Origin: Onchocerca lupi
Taxonomy: Eukaryota; Nematoda; Chromadorea; Rhabditida; Onchocercidae
Direction of reading: 5' to 3'
Length of the DNA: 64,000 bases
NCBI GenBank assembly: GCA_028564675.1
Contig: JAOVVO010000122.1
Span: forward strand, 90,464 to 154,463
Position 1 is the first letter of the stretch; every line of letters begins with the position of its first letter. The notes below the pieces were generated by a model. That model made no database searches. It worked only from the letters and a program-made list of their open reading frames with translations, and was not told where the DNA came from. This document shows, piece by piece, positions 1 to 13,375 of this stretch. The translations under genes were made by a program, and so were the position numbers.

Positions 1-3000
1 GACATTTTTGGAATTCAATTACTTTTTTTTTTGCTACTATTTGCTTCTAAAAGAAAGGGAAGATTACAGAATATATAAGTTACTGGCACAGCAGATATTT
101 CACCTGTTTGATCAGTCTGTGCTTAAAATCTGATAATTAGAATGTTAATCACAAATATTTTCTGCTCTTTCATTCCTCACAGAAATATTAGAAGGAAGAA
201 AAAAAAAAGAAACATGTAATGTCATCCATCTTTTCTTTTTCCTTCACAGTTTACATCAAATAGTTTTCATCTAACATTGTCTTTTTCTTTCCTTTTCTCT
301 GTCTCTCAAACGACCAAATTGAAACTTTATGAAACATTCATTTTCCTCCTCTTTCGTCAAATAACGATAAATAATAGAAGATAAATTTTGAATGGCTTTT
401 CTGTTGTTTGTTTTAGTTGAATTTACAAAAAAGTATAAAACACATTAAAATTGGCATACTGTCAAATTAATTTTTATGATTTCAAAGAATGATATAAATA
501 AAGAAATCATTAAAAAATAAAAATGAAAAGTTGGTCGATCAATATTTTCATTATCCATGACTATCTCATCCCTGTAAATTTCTCAATTTGCAAAGATTGT
601 TTGATGAATGCGAATAATTGCAAAATGCGTGAATGATTATTGCATGATCAAATTACTCTTACTTTATTTACAGTAAGCATTCTGAATCATTCATTCATTT
701 CATACAGTATGCTTCATCTAATAACTATCAAATAATATGAATTGCAACAAAATTTCAATTGAAAATTTATTTATATTTTCTGAAGAAAGACTGAAAGTGT
801 AAAAAAGTCAATAGAAAAAGAAAAAAGAAGAAGGAGTTTACAGATACTATGCAAAAATTTTTGTTTGATGATGCAACAATAGATGCTTTGATGGCTTTAA
901 TCGATAATTGTTATTGTTGCATCAATCTTAAGTCCTCTTCAATATATCCTCCAAAATACATTCCTCTCTCCTAAATCTGCTCTGAAATTGATATCAGTAT
1001 CAGAAATGTTACATAATATTGGTACTCTTCTACCTTCTGTTTCCTTGAAAACATTTAAATGAATGAACGATTCGTAATAATTATTTCCTTCAATAATAGT
1101 CTGTCTGTACCGTATATTATGCAAAATTATGATATTTAAATTATGGTACCAACTTCAGTCGTTTCTATGCCTCATATCGTAATAATTCATTCGATGTTGT
1201 CTACCAAATGAAATGAAGCTCAGTGATTTTCTATGCCATATAACTAATTACTGTAATTGCTCACTGATATTACTTAGCTATGGCACCAAAGCTTGAAATT
1301 ATAGAGCAAAAATTAAGCAATAAATGGAATAAATTGATTAGTTTTATGCTCCATTCTTCGTTCTGCACTTTTCTGCCAAATTTTTTAGTTAATTTTAGTT
1401 TTTAATGGAACAATAACTTCTGAGGGAAACAAACAAAAAGATTTATATCAATAACATATCAATTTATCGTTGCACTGATTATTTATATGATGCAAATTCA
1501 CTCTATTTTTTATAGGTTATGACGATTTCCTTCTAATAGATGAATTGAGTAAGAAATAATTAAATTTAAATTACATATTTTATTTGTCTTTTTGTTTTAA
1601 TATTTAAATTTTATTGAAATAGGAATTTAAAAGATTTTGTAGAATATGCAAATTTAAGAATGAATTTGATTAGCCAAATTTTTATTATAAAAAATTAACC
1701 ATACAATCTTGATTATTAAGCATTGCATTAAGGCAAGATTATTAAGTACTGCATGTCAATATGGAAATTCTAATTTATCCAAATAATTTATTCGAAATTC
1801 ATCATATAATAAGCTAGCATATGCAAAGGATCAAAAGAGAATCGAAAAAAGTTCATTTAAATGATTCTCCATTATAATTCTTGAGAAATTGTGATATTTT
1901 TGTGAAATTTTTTTCTTTCTCTCTCAATCTTTTCCAGTTTTTTCCATTTCTTACATGATAGTTTGATGGTTGGCGGATGCCTAAAAGTTGGCAAATGAAG
2001 CGGCAAATGACGCATTTTAGCAAGTTTGGTCGGATTATGCGATCCGATTGATGAAAAAGCGGAATGGAAAAGAGTAGGAAAACTACAGGATAGTGTCAAA
2101 TTACTACTCCTGCTACTGCTATTGCTGCTAATGCTACTGATGATAATATTGCTATCGCTATTATTGTTGATGACGAGTAATGATAGTAATGATAAAGATA
2201 ATAAAAAACAAATGAGTGATAATAAATGATATGATATTGACAATATTGATATTAACAATAATTTGCATTGTAACTTTATGAGCATTTTGTAATAACCGTC
2301 AGGACTCTCCAATAAGACTTTAAGATATTTATCTATGCGTATTGGTGGGATTCCTTCGAAAAGACATCATAATCTTGGAAATGTACGAACTTAACTAATT
2401 AAATTTATCTTTTTTGTATTTATTTTCCCTAATGTTACATATATCACTAATAATATAATCATCATTGATAAGAATATTAAGGAAGACATGTATGTTGATT
2501 GGTGATTCAAATTGCAGCTAAAATAGTTTATTGAAACTAAAATTTATTTTAATTACTCACTTATCTATTTTCCTAATTAACCACTTACTTTTTTGGAATA
2601 CATTAACACCAATTCGGATGAAGCTACAGTATGGAGTCAAAACAGCCATTATAATAGCTAAATATTATAATAGTCATTTTGCTTAATATTGTAGCTTTTG
2701 TGCGAGTTTCTTCATTTTGATTATTTTTTTAAATTTAACCAAGACAGCAATTTAAGAAAGCTTTAAATGTCTTTGAGCAAAGATACTAATTCAAACTTTT
2801 TCAAATGAGCAACCCAAAGAAAACTTGCCATTTCTGCTCTAAATTTCCATTCTATGAGATTAGAAGTTCAAAATGTTTCGAAAGCGTTAAATGTTCAGAA
2901 GTGGTACTGTGAAGCAGAATGAGATTTTAGGAGAAGTTCTTTGAAAAATTAATGAATTCATCGAAATTTTTAAATCGTTCGATTATTCAACTTTTCGAAA

Positions 3001-3106
3001 ATTGTAAGATTTTAGCTTTATTAATATCAATATTTCTATACAAGAAGGTTTCTACTCCTTCAATAGCTATCGATTATATTTAATTAACACTTTCAAATAT
3101 TATCGA

Positions 3107-3161
3107 ATCAATTCGAGAAATTTGCCACTTGAGCCAAAAGTAGCAAATTTCTCGAATTGAT
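3107..3161. repeat. 55-nt hairpin (19-bp perfect inverted repeat)
   Basis: Arm 3107-3125 reads ATCAATTCGAGAAATTTGC and arm 3143-3161 is its exact reverse complement. Inside, after one C/A mismatch, ACTT (3127-3130) pairs with AAGT (3138-3141), leaving a 7-nt loop. This gives 23 pairs in 55 nt. It lies about 2.2 kb upstream of the first eya exon I can see. It could be a miRNA-type precursor, a cruciform-forming site, or a small transposon remnant. The strand of any transcript cannot be told. Confidence 0.6.
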
Positions 3162-4472
3162 AGCACTACCATTTAGCTTTTTACATCAAATATTTGATTC
3201 CAAACGTTACTATCATGATTAAGAATAGTCTTAAATATAATTACTAATTAATAGTTTTAAATTATAACTTTCAATTATCAAGCAACATGTTAAAACTTCC
3301 AGTGTGATCGTGGTACCGTGACAAATGTCTCCAATCAGTCGTCAAATCATGTCATCGTATCACTTTTCGCCACTCATCTCGATCTATCTGTCGTGAATCA
3401 TGCTGATTATTAATAACATTAGGTTATGTTTGCATTATATCTTCCACTTTGCCATCAGCAATATTTGCATAAACCTTTGCCAACATCTGTTCATTCATAT
3501 TCTAACCTTTGAACCCTCATTGTCAAACTTTCTTACCAATTACCACTGGTCATGCCCTATTCTGATGAGTTTTTTTGCTATTTATTCATACATACTTTGT
3601 GCAAATAAATTATATCTATAAATGAAAAGATTAACAAAGATTACTCGATTTTTTTTAGCATTAAAATCAATTTAATTTCATTTTTACTACTGTTATTATT
3701 TTTCCGAAATTTCAATAAAATTTAGGAAATTTTTTGAAAATTTCTTGTTTTTTGTTCTTGTTAAAATTGGATTTTTTAGAAAATTTTTTATTCTTTTTAA
3801 GTTCTCTCATGTTTTTACTTCTTAAATCTTTAAATTTGAAACAAAAAGTTAAAGATGCTTATTTGTTAGGATGACATTCTTTTCTGCTAAAACTTACTTT
3901 ATAATATTGTTGTAAAAAAATTTTGCATCACAAATACATTGCAAATTTTACTAATAATAATTAAATGTTAGGGAAGAATGCTGCATTGCATTGTCAGCAT
4001 TGTAAATAATGAATTTCGAAAATTTAATTTCGATCCCAATTGAAATTATAATTACATAATTTTTCTTGTCAAAAAATTACTTAATTAATGTGCTCGGATA
4101 TTAAAATTTTAAAAGTAATTAAATGACATCCTAAGAATTCCAAATTTAAATGTTTTCAAACGATATGATTTTAAATTCTGTTTAATTACATTTTTTCAAA
4201 CTTCGTTTAGTTGCAAATCAAATCGGAATTAAAATCAGATTTTTGAAATTTTAAAATTTCTTAAATTTTTAACAATTTATCATGACAGCAGTCATCCTCC
4301 AGAATGACTCATTTACTCAAATATCGTTTTTGTTGTATAATTATTCTCAGTTTAAATACTAATAGTTTTGTATATCAGAAAAAGAAGAAACCGCTGAATA
4401 TAATAATCGTTCGTTCATTCGTTTCAGTCCGCACTTTTGCAATCTTTTTGTTTTATTTCACAGCAAAATAAA

Positions 4473-4700
4473 TTATTGAAAATGATAAAATAATGGACGA
4501 TAAAGGGAAGTGGAGAGTGGACAAATGCATAGATGGACAAGCATCAGGCGTAATTTTGGATTACGACGAAGGCTTGATTGTTTTGGGTTGTAGGTTAATT
4601 GCACCGTAGCAGGACCCCTGCCGTGGCACCTGTCCACTTTTTCATCTTTCTCGGCGCTTTTTTTACCTTTATTCTTTGCTCCACTGCTTGTGTTCATCAT
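4473..4700 (-). CDS. Doubtful small ORF, 75 aa, Lys-rich N-terminus
   Basis: A minus-strand ORF starting MMNTSSGAKNKGKKSAEKDE. The sequence is clearly more GC-rich than its surroundings, and an acceptor-like TTTTTTTGCAG lies about 17 nt before the ATG, as for a trans-spliced nematode mRNA. The first half is basic and charged, the second half is not obviously protein-like, so a donor inside the ORF (for example before GTGCCACGG) is possible and it may be only a first exon. I do not recognise the family. It may equally be non-coding. Confidence 0.25.
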   Translation of the reverse strand: MMNTSSGAKNKGKKSAEKDEKVDRCHGRGPATVQLTYNPKQSSLRRNPKLRLMLVHLCICPLSTSLYRPLFYHFQ

Positions 4701-5340
4701 TTACGGTTACTTAAATCCTGCAAAAAAATAATCTTAAATAGATAAATAAATTGCATATTGCTAACCTTTTTATAAAATAAAAAAAAATTTCCGAAAAAAT
4801 CAATATTTTATACGCTTCAGTATTAACATTTAATATTAAATTTAAAATAATAATAAATTTAGATTTAGATACAAAATTTGGTGTTAAATTTCCGTGTCAA
4901 AGTATTCTCCAATCAAATAGTAAGAATTTATCCTTGCTGTAATATAATATTATAATTATAATAATTATACTATTAGTTTGAATAAATAAATATTTAAAAA
5001 TTAATAAAGTGTACATGTGTTTGACAGGTTACTGTTGTGGTATTTTAATATTTTTGAAATATTTATTCATACAATATCAAAAATCTAATAGAATTTACAG
5101 CAGATCCATTTCGTTTGTAATACAATAATTAAAATTCAGTGATTTTTAATGAGCAATCTACGACTGATGTTATAACATTAAAGACAAAAATCTTTTCTGC
5201 TATTACTATAATTCGGTAAACTTTATACAATTATCGACTTCCGTACTTTATGTAAATCATTTCATAATTTCTCATTACAATGCAATATGAAAATTTTATT
5301 CCTTCACTATTTTAATTGCTTTTTTATATAACAATTTCAG

Positions 5341-8300
5341 GTGAAGAATAGTGCATTTCGAATTTCGTCTTCATCAAATGATATTATAAGGTTGGAAATT
5401 AAATTTCATTAAATTTAATAAAACTTGAGACATTTTAATTGCTTTTTGTTTTGCTTAATTAGAAAACTTAGTTCATTTGGGTGTTGAAATAAAAAGAAAA
5501 GGAAGAAATGATTGGCAAAGTTTCTTTTTCTTCTAATTAATTGAAAGCATCAGAATAGACTTTGGGCTAAAAATTAGGCAACACTTTTATTAATTTCAGT
5601 AAATAAATGTAATTAAATATGTGCATATTTAATCAAACAATTACGAACTAATTTTGCATATTTTTAAGTGCAATGAAAAATTTGCCATTACTTGTGCGAT
5701 TTGATCTGATCTAAAAATATTGTGAATTTCAGCAGAATTTCCTAATTGTGTCAATATTTTTAGTCGCGACTCGTCAGGACATCTGGAAACTTCATCAACT
5801 GCTTTTTTCGGTGCATCCTTTGGTCTAACACAGCTACCGGGTGTTGTGAAACCGGAAAACTTGATGCCAACATTGTCGGAACGTCCAGTCGCACTCACAG
5901 CGATGTCGGATGCCGCAGCAGCAGTCGCTTATGGTAACACTTTGAACATATTACAAGCGAATAATTGCCAAAGCTTCATAAACTTTGCTTATTAGAGCAG
6001 TGCATGGCTTAATAGTGAAAGTGGTCATTCGTGTTTTCAAAGTCAAGATTGAGCTGTGGACATTACACTCTATTTTACCACTTATCATATCAAAATCATA
6101 TCGCTTCCTTTATTCCCAGGAGAATTTATTAGCGACAAATTCGCACTCTTATCTATCTAATAGCGAAAAATTCACTTCCAAAAGTCAAAGGTTAACCATT
6201 TCGCAGATTCTCGCATAATCGGTGCAACACCTTATTACAACAGCGGCTACTCGGGTGCAAGCTATGCTGGAATGTATGCTGCCGGTGGCACACAAAACTA
6301 CTATCCTGTCGTGTCAACCTCATTACGTGGACCTGCTACGTCATTTCCGTTTGCTGCTGCCGCTGCATCTCACGCCTATTATGGTAATGACCTCGAGAAT
6401 ATCGGAAGTATTATTAATAGTAGAGGGCAAACTTATTTCTCCTTATCCTTCTCTCCCACTCTCTCTCTTTCTCTTCCTCTTTCTCTCTCTCTCTCTCTCT
6501 CTGAAAAAACAACAGTAATAATCATTGTGAGATATGCAATAAATGACCAAATGATTGCTACAATTAATTTCTGGAAATTATTAAAAAGGAAAGGGAATTA
6601 GCAAACTAATCGCAGTGCAATAACTGATTATAGAATGATTTTTTGCAGTTAAATAAAAAATTTTGGAATTAAAATTTAAATTTTGCAATCTGAAAAATTC
6701 TGTTTTTGCATCTGATGATAAAATCGTTCATCAAAATTTGAAAAAGTTTCTCTTAAATTTCTTTATTTCGAACAGAATATTGGTAAAAAATATGTTAAAC
6801 AATTTAACAAAAATGATGACAAATAATTAAAATTTTCAAATTATTTTGATCTCTCTTTTTTCACTTTTTTAATTAGGATAGCTCCATCATTTTTATCATT
6901 TTTTAACATTTCTCGGTCTGAAAACTCATCCATTGATCGATAGAGGCTCTTCATTGCTGATGGCAATGTAGCTCTTCATAACTCAGCCATATCGATGGTT
7001 TTAGCAATTTGCACATAAATTTACAAAAAAAGAAGAAATCGATAATCGAGCAGCTTTATTTTGTTTTCAAACCTAAAATTTAGTTGAAATCTTATTTTGT
7101 TGAACTTGGATTTTCTTATAAAGTATGAAATTGTAGGTAATGGTTATACATCAGCTCATTTTGATTACACATCATATCCGGCAACGATGCACTGTTACGG
7201 GAGTCGAGGTGGTTACTACGGGTGTTCCATCAATCCTGTTTCATCCAATTCATCCTTATATGTAAGTTTCTGGGAAACAATCTGTCAACGATGATGTCAT
7301 CGAGAGATGCCCTGAGATATTGCGAATATCGAAAATTTCGAAGAAACATTAGAGAATATTCCAATTGGACTTTGATTTAAAATAGCTTGGAACGACATAA
7401 TTCGAAAATAATTTGGAAATTTGCAATAAATAATTATTTGAAAAAAATTTTACAAATAATTTGATAGTTTGGGAGTATAAAAAATCGTGAAAATAATTTG
7501 GTGCTACAAAAATGGAAATTTTCTTCATCTCTATTCTTTCTTCATATTCTCTCCAAATAACTTGGAGAATTGGCAAATTCCTGTTTTCGATGTTTAACAT
7601 TCGTATATTTCATTATACTTGAAATTTTAAACAAATTAGAAAAAATCAGAAATTGATTTTTAAAACTGGAACTTACAAGAAATTGTTAGATAAAAATTGC
7701 AATTTCATTCAAATTTCGTTAAGTAAAATAATGAATATTACACCAAATATTTCCGTTATAGAAAAAAATTTATTTTTCTGAATTTTAGAATTTCAAAGTA
7801 AACGGTAGGGGATATAGCTCAGGGGTAGAGCGCTCCCTTAGCATGGGAGAGGGCTGGGGTTCGATTCCCCATATCTCCATTCATTTTTCTACTTTTGTTG
7901 ATATTCCTACAACCATAATCAGTCCTTTTTTTTTTTGCTCATTGTATCAAGGTTTTTATAAACGATCGAAAAATCAATAATTTCATGCAATATATGCGTA
8001 TAACTGAATATCTTGATAAAATTAAGATCGGGTAATTTGAGATAGCCGAAGCGATTTGATTATAATTCGATTGGCGTAACGCAGCGTTTAGTGCTAGCAT
8101 GAATGATTGCATGCAAAATGCAGATTGCTATCTCATTTCAACAAATCCAGGCTGTTCCATGCAAATTTGTGAAAATTTTCAGGAAAGATTGAAATTTTGC
8201 TTTAAGAAAGGTAAGATGAAAGCAAAGAATGATTATTTCAGGCAATGAATTCATTAGCAAATGAGATGAATACATCCAATCAATTGTCTTCTTTCACCAC

Positions 8301-11300
8301 AAAACATGAAACGAAGCGAACAAGTAAGTTTCGTTTTTATAATTTAAAATTTATTTAACGTTTTCGAGATGTTATTATTTTCAGAAAATAATGCATGAAT
8401 TTTCATTCTAATCATAAATTTACATATTACTATCAAAACTGAATAATTTTAGCATAATAATAATTTATTAAATCATAGAATTGTAAAATTGTTTCTCTTT
8501 GAAAATAACAAATGTTTCATTTGGCTGCAAATTTATCCAAGTCATTAATAAATTTATTGATAAATGACAAGATAATTTTTAGAAATTAATTAATTAATTT
8601 TTATTAATTTTAATCAGAGTTATGCAATGACATATTTTCTGTCATAAGAATTTCAACAAACACTAATTTTTTTTTTTTTTTTGCAATGATTTTTTCGTAA
8701 TAATTATTCGACTTTTTTTAAAGATAAAACAGTAAAACGTAAGAAAAATCCAAGGAGCACAAACAGTCCGGAACAGCATTATAAGCGAGCATTTATTTGG
8801 GAAATGGAAGATGTCTGTGTATTGTCCAACTTTTTCCTCCGATCCAGTGATCCGATTCGTAATGAACGATTGGCACAAACGATCAATAATAATGTGGATC
8901 GATTCATTGCATCCATCTTTAGCATTGATCAAGATGATGTAATTACATCGAAATTATTCATATTTCTTCATTGGATCAGGCTTTTCTTCTTTTTTTTTTT
9001 TTTTTTTTTCATTGCACACAAATTATTCAAGCATTTATTATCTTCTCCAGCAAGATTGCGAATATGTAAATATCGAAGATGCAAATATCGATGATACATT
9101 TGATGATATTACTTATTCACCAATTGGCATCGATACGCCAAGTACGTCAGCTATGGCTAATACGGAATCATCGTTATTAGGTCACGCACGTGGAGGCGTA
9201 GATTGGATGAGAAAATTGGCTGCGAAGTATCAACACATCAAAGATACTTATAATTCGTATAAAAATAATTTCGCTGGTTTGAATTTTCTGATGAATTTAT
9301 TTTAATAGAAATTATTCATTAATACAAAGAAATTTAGCATAATTTTTCTTTTGAAAAAATTAGTAAAATTCCAAAAAAAAAAAAAAAAAGAATAACAGAT
9401 TGCGTAAATTTCTTTTCCATGAATTTTAAAGTTTATTGAAACTACCGCTTTTATGAACTAATCTTTTTATTGTTTACAACTTTTGTTGAATTGAATCAAA
9501 CAATTATTTAATTTAAACTATTCGAAATAGTATTCAGAACAATTATTTTTGAGAGCTCTGAAATTTTCCTATAATTTCCGGCAGCATAATAGATTTCATA
9601 ATTGTTTATTTCTAATATTATTATAATGTTATTTAAATTAATTTTAAATGATTTTAATCCAAATTGCAATCTTAGCACTTGAAAATTCACAATTAGAAAT
9701 TTTGAAAATCAATTTAATTATTCATGAATTTTTCCATTTTTCTTTAGGTCTTTTGGAAAGGATTGGAAATGCAGAACGAGCCGAATTGTTAGCGTTAAAA
9801 TCAACTATGGATCCATTGACCCGAGGTTGGGGCGAAAGTGTTGGACAATGTTTGAAGCTAGTTATCGATCGGTACATAATTAAATCACTTTCATTTCCTG
9901 GTTGAAAATCTGAAATGCTTAACTTTAATCGATTAAAATAAAATATGCATTTTTCCTCTTCTTCTTCCATTTCCCCTGCTCCATCCTTGAAATTACCAGC
10001 TTCCCGGAATATATCTCAATGATTTCCATTCACACTTGCAATGGAACAACCGGAATGGATTGATTGTATGGAAATTTCTAGCATTTCTAAGCATTAAACG
10101 GATAGTTACAATACGGTTAAGCAATTCATTTTCTGAAGGATTTTTCCATTGAAGCTAAAGTAATAACAAAGTGTGAATTAGTCACTAATTAAAATTATTA
10201 ATCTAAATCAATGAATTTTTTCTTTTTTTTTTGATATTTTATTTTGCTCAATTTCAGAAAAAAATTTAATTTAAATTTGTAGATCATCTCGAGATCATTA
10301 TGCAAATGTATTATTGACTGGCGAAAACATAGTTTCAACATTAGCCAAATTATTAATTATGGAGCAAAGTTCAATGATACCGGCGGAGAATGTTTATAGT
10401 ATGATGAAAATTGGAAAAGAAGCGGTAATGGATCGAATTTTGAGCCATTTTGGCAAAAAATGCTCCTTTGTTATTATATCAACACATCTTGATACACATG
10501 AAATTGCCAAAAAGGTTTGATTATCATTTATTTGTTGACTTTGTTTTTTGAAATTTTATTTTAAATTAAAATTTTATTAATCAGAATTATTTCGCTGCTA
10601 AAATTTTAAGGATTATTCAAAAATTTAATCGATAGGGAAAAAATGATGATTATGTATAACGAGTTAATTTTTAAAATCAAATCAAAAGTATTTTTACGCT
10701 TTATATTTGAATCAATTATTAGTTATATAATATAAATGCATGAATTTAAGATGTGAATGCTAAATATGAAAACGTAACGTTAAATGCAACTATAAAAGTA
10801 AAAGAAATAAAAGAAAGTTTCAATTTTCAAATAAATCAAATAATTAAATATTAAATTTTGAGTATATTGAAATGTATTAAAATTAAAATTTGATTTTTCA
10901 AGTCTTTTTTTTATTTCAATATCTGGTACTCTATTTTGTCTTAATCTAAAATTCTGGAATATTTTTCGGATTACTGTAAGCAAACATCACAAGAACATTA
11001 CAGTAGAACAAAATAAAATTCGCAGTAAGACAGATTTATTGGATTGCTCTAACGGGAAGTGAATAAATGATTGGAAGAAAATGTACGATATCAGTGTCTG
11101 GATAGGTTACGGTTTGATAAGCAAGGAGTAAACCAAGGAATTAATTCTTCTAACTAAAATATTATAAAAATTAATTTGAAAATCATTGTAACTAATCGTT
11201 GTTAAATGGAATCTTTGTGAAAAAAAAAGTATTTTAAAGAATTAGGATGAAATCATCATGAAAAAGTAGTTAACAAAAAAGAAATGGATAAGCAATTCTA

Positions 11301-13375
11301 CAAATGATAATTTTTAATGGCTTTCGAGATTTAAATCCAAATAAGACAAAATTTAAATAATAGATTATTGAGAACTTAATAATTTCGACATTTTAATGTC
11401 ATCAGTGCACTGACATTTCAGAGTGATTAAACATTAGTATCAATCATCAAGGTAATTGGTAATTATAAAAATTGATTTGTTTTGAATTCGTATACTTAAT
11501 TTTAATCTTCTAATTACATAATTTGAAGTTGTTATGCTTATGTGTGGGTAAAAATTTTCATTAATTTGTTACGGTTAAATTAATTTCACGATTTAGTTTT
11601 TTGTTATTAAAATTGGCAAATAAAATCAATCAGTATACTAAATTAAATTAAATGTTGTTTATCTACATTCATTAGCAAATTTAGGTCAGTAAACAGGATC
11701 AATGCAAAATTTTTTTTTCCGTGAAATTTTGTCTAACTTTTAGAATTTCCATAAATTTTCTGTAGAATTTTACGCAAGTTTTTTATAAATTATCTGCAAA
11801 ATTATATGTATAAGATTTCTTTTCAATTTCCAGGATATAATATATTTATCCTATTTTTGGGAAAAGAATAAACTTTACCTATATTTTTAACAAATTTCTT
11901 CACAAAAATTATTTTTAGCAATTCAATACATCAGTTCATTTCAAAAGAATGCATTTGTGTTTGACAAAATTATCACTGACTGATTTTTCACATTCATTAC
12001 TTAATATTATTTAATTTAAATCAGTTCATTTAGAAATCAAAAGTAGCTAGAAACTTTTTGCTAATCGAATGTATTTAGAGAATTTTTCACCCAAATAAAT
12101 GTTTACCCAATAAATAAATCTGAAAAAAATTTCTTGAGCAATAAATATATTTGGAATAATTTTTAATCGCTATACGAAATAATGGAATCATTTCAAAATT
12201 GCTCATTTTAAATAACGAAAGAGGAGAGAACTTTGCGATGAAAAACAAATGGCAATGATTAATACCGAAAACTAAAAGTTATAAAAATGAATGTTGAGAA
12301 CATGAATAAAAATGAAGTGAAATGAAATATGAAACTAATTTGCGGTAAAGTAATGTCTGAACTTGCGAGAAGTGAACAAAAATTTTTCTTTACAATTTAC
12401 AAATAGTTTCGTCTTTTTTCCTTCCATAAAATTTGATAAATACTATTTTTTGTGGGCAAAGTGGAGAGAAGTATTTTGCGAGAAATCGAAGTGCCATCGT
12501 AACCTGTTCGGTTATGAGATATAAATTTCTAAAGGTCAATAGAAATTTCCTTTATAAAAAACAATCTTTCAATCTATTGAAGGTCGTTTTTTTTTTTTTA
12601 AATTTTGATTTTAGAAAATCTTCCCGAAAACATTAATTTTGTGCTAAATATGAAGTATCATCAGAAGCAGCAAATGCGAAGAGAAAGAAGAATATTTTAA
12701 AAAAAATTTGAAAGATTTTATCTTACTGCAATAAATTCTTCAAAATTTTTGCTTCTATGACAAGAGTATTTCAACTTTTTTTTCTCAAATGCCATTAAAA
12801 ATTTTCTATACTAAATATCGATTAAAAATTCTGTAATTCGATTTAAATTCATATCTTTGATTATTTCCTGTGCTCTAATAATTGATCAAAAAAAAAAAGT
12901 CCGTATTTGTAAGCATTTTCGATGATACAGCTAGAAATATTGAACTAGAAAGATCAAATAAACAAATTCATTCGTCCTATTCTGCAGTACTTATAATATT
13001 TTCTTTCTGCTTTTCTCTACAAAATTCTGAAAACTTCTTAACAGTTACTTCAAAAAATTCTCATAAACATAGCAATTGAAACCATTCATCAATTTGCTCC
13101 AAAAAGATAAATTAATATGCATTATATTCCTGTTATATTCTCTAATTTTAACTTTACTATCAATTTTCATCTTTACATGAAACATGAAAATGCTTGAATC
13201 AATATATTTCAGGTGAGTAAGTAAGCTTTTAATTAACATTCATTGCACTTATGAATGCTATTATTTGTATGGAAGCAACTTTATGTTTCAGGAGAATATT
13301 CCGTTATGGAAAGTGAAAAGTGCCCGTGATTTGGATCTCTTCCATTTGGCTCTCAATCATCATCTTCTTAGTTGA
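5341..13375 (+). CDS. eya-1: Eyes absent (EYA) homologue, likely pseudophosphatase, 5' end missing
   Basis: Exons 5341-5390 (weakest), 5764-5933, 6207-6383, 7137-7261, 8242-8323, 8724-8938, 9051-9276, 9748-9871, 10283-10514, 13292-13375; all phases agree, giving 494 residues to the stop. EYA proteins are co-activators partnered by SIX homeodomain factors and carry a C-terminal HAD-type Tyr-phosphatase domain. Residues 1-200 are rich in Tyr, Gly, Ala and Ser (YYNSGYSGASYAGMYAAGG), like the EYA transactivation region. The EYA domain is about 224-494: RGGVDWMRKLA, KIGKE (432-436) and a typical C-terminal end (LWKVKSARDLDLFHLALNHH). Motif I, normally WDLDET, is WEMEDV (Glu228, Glu230), and the GDG of the last acidic motif is STH (456-458). 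Family call is firm; loss of phosphatase activity is inferred. The start codon was not found. The last intron is 2.8 kb. Confidence 0.9.
6437..6502. repeat. CT-rich microsatellite in eya intron
   Basis: Polypyrimidine tract ending in an uninterrupted (CT)n run, directly after the donor of the exon ending at 6383. It is too far from the next acceptor at 7137 to be that acceptor's polypyrimidine tract. Confidence 0.9.
7808..7879 (+). tRNA. tRNA-Ala (anticodon AGC)
   Basis: A full cloverleaf can be folded: acceptor stem GGGGATA (7808-7814) with TATCTCC (7872-7878, one G-U pair), a D arm with the A-box-like TAGCTCAGGGGTAGAGC, anticodon stem CTCCC/GGGAG with loop TTAGCAT, and a T arm containing GGTTCGATTCC (B box). 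No intron, CCA not encoded, discriminator A at 7879. It lies on the same strand inside the eya intron between 7262 and 8241 and carries its own internal promoter. Confidence 0.97.

Larger units (their letters stand above)
1..5340. other. Intergenic or 5' region upstream of eya
   Basis: I see no exon here that I can tie to a known protein. The stretch is AT-rich with A/T homopolymers. It holds an imperfect trinucleotide tract (about 2100-2210, GCT/ATT/GAT-like), a 55-nt hairpin at 3107-3161, and a small minus-strand ORF at 4473-4700; the last two are listed separately. Because the eya model lacks a start codon, missing 5' exons and the eya promoter probably lie here; I could not pick them out. 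Confidence 0.5.

Noticed and set aside
939..1124. 61-codon minus-strand frame with ordinary amino-acid mix
   Set aside because: An acceptor-like ATTTCAG lies inside it, but there is no linked exon, no GC rise and no recognisable family.
1872..2312. 146-codon minus-strand open frame, and a plus-strand frame at 2026-2229
   Set aside because: Both are dominated by Ser/Leu/Ile or poly-Leu runs created by the trinucleotide tract; no splice context or family similarity.
8124..8215. Possible extra eya exon after AAATGCAG
   Set aside because: The exons ending at 7261 and starting at 8242 already join in phase 0; the extra piece gives no EYA-like sequence and has a poor donor.
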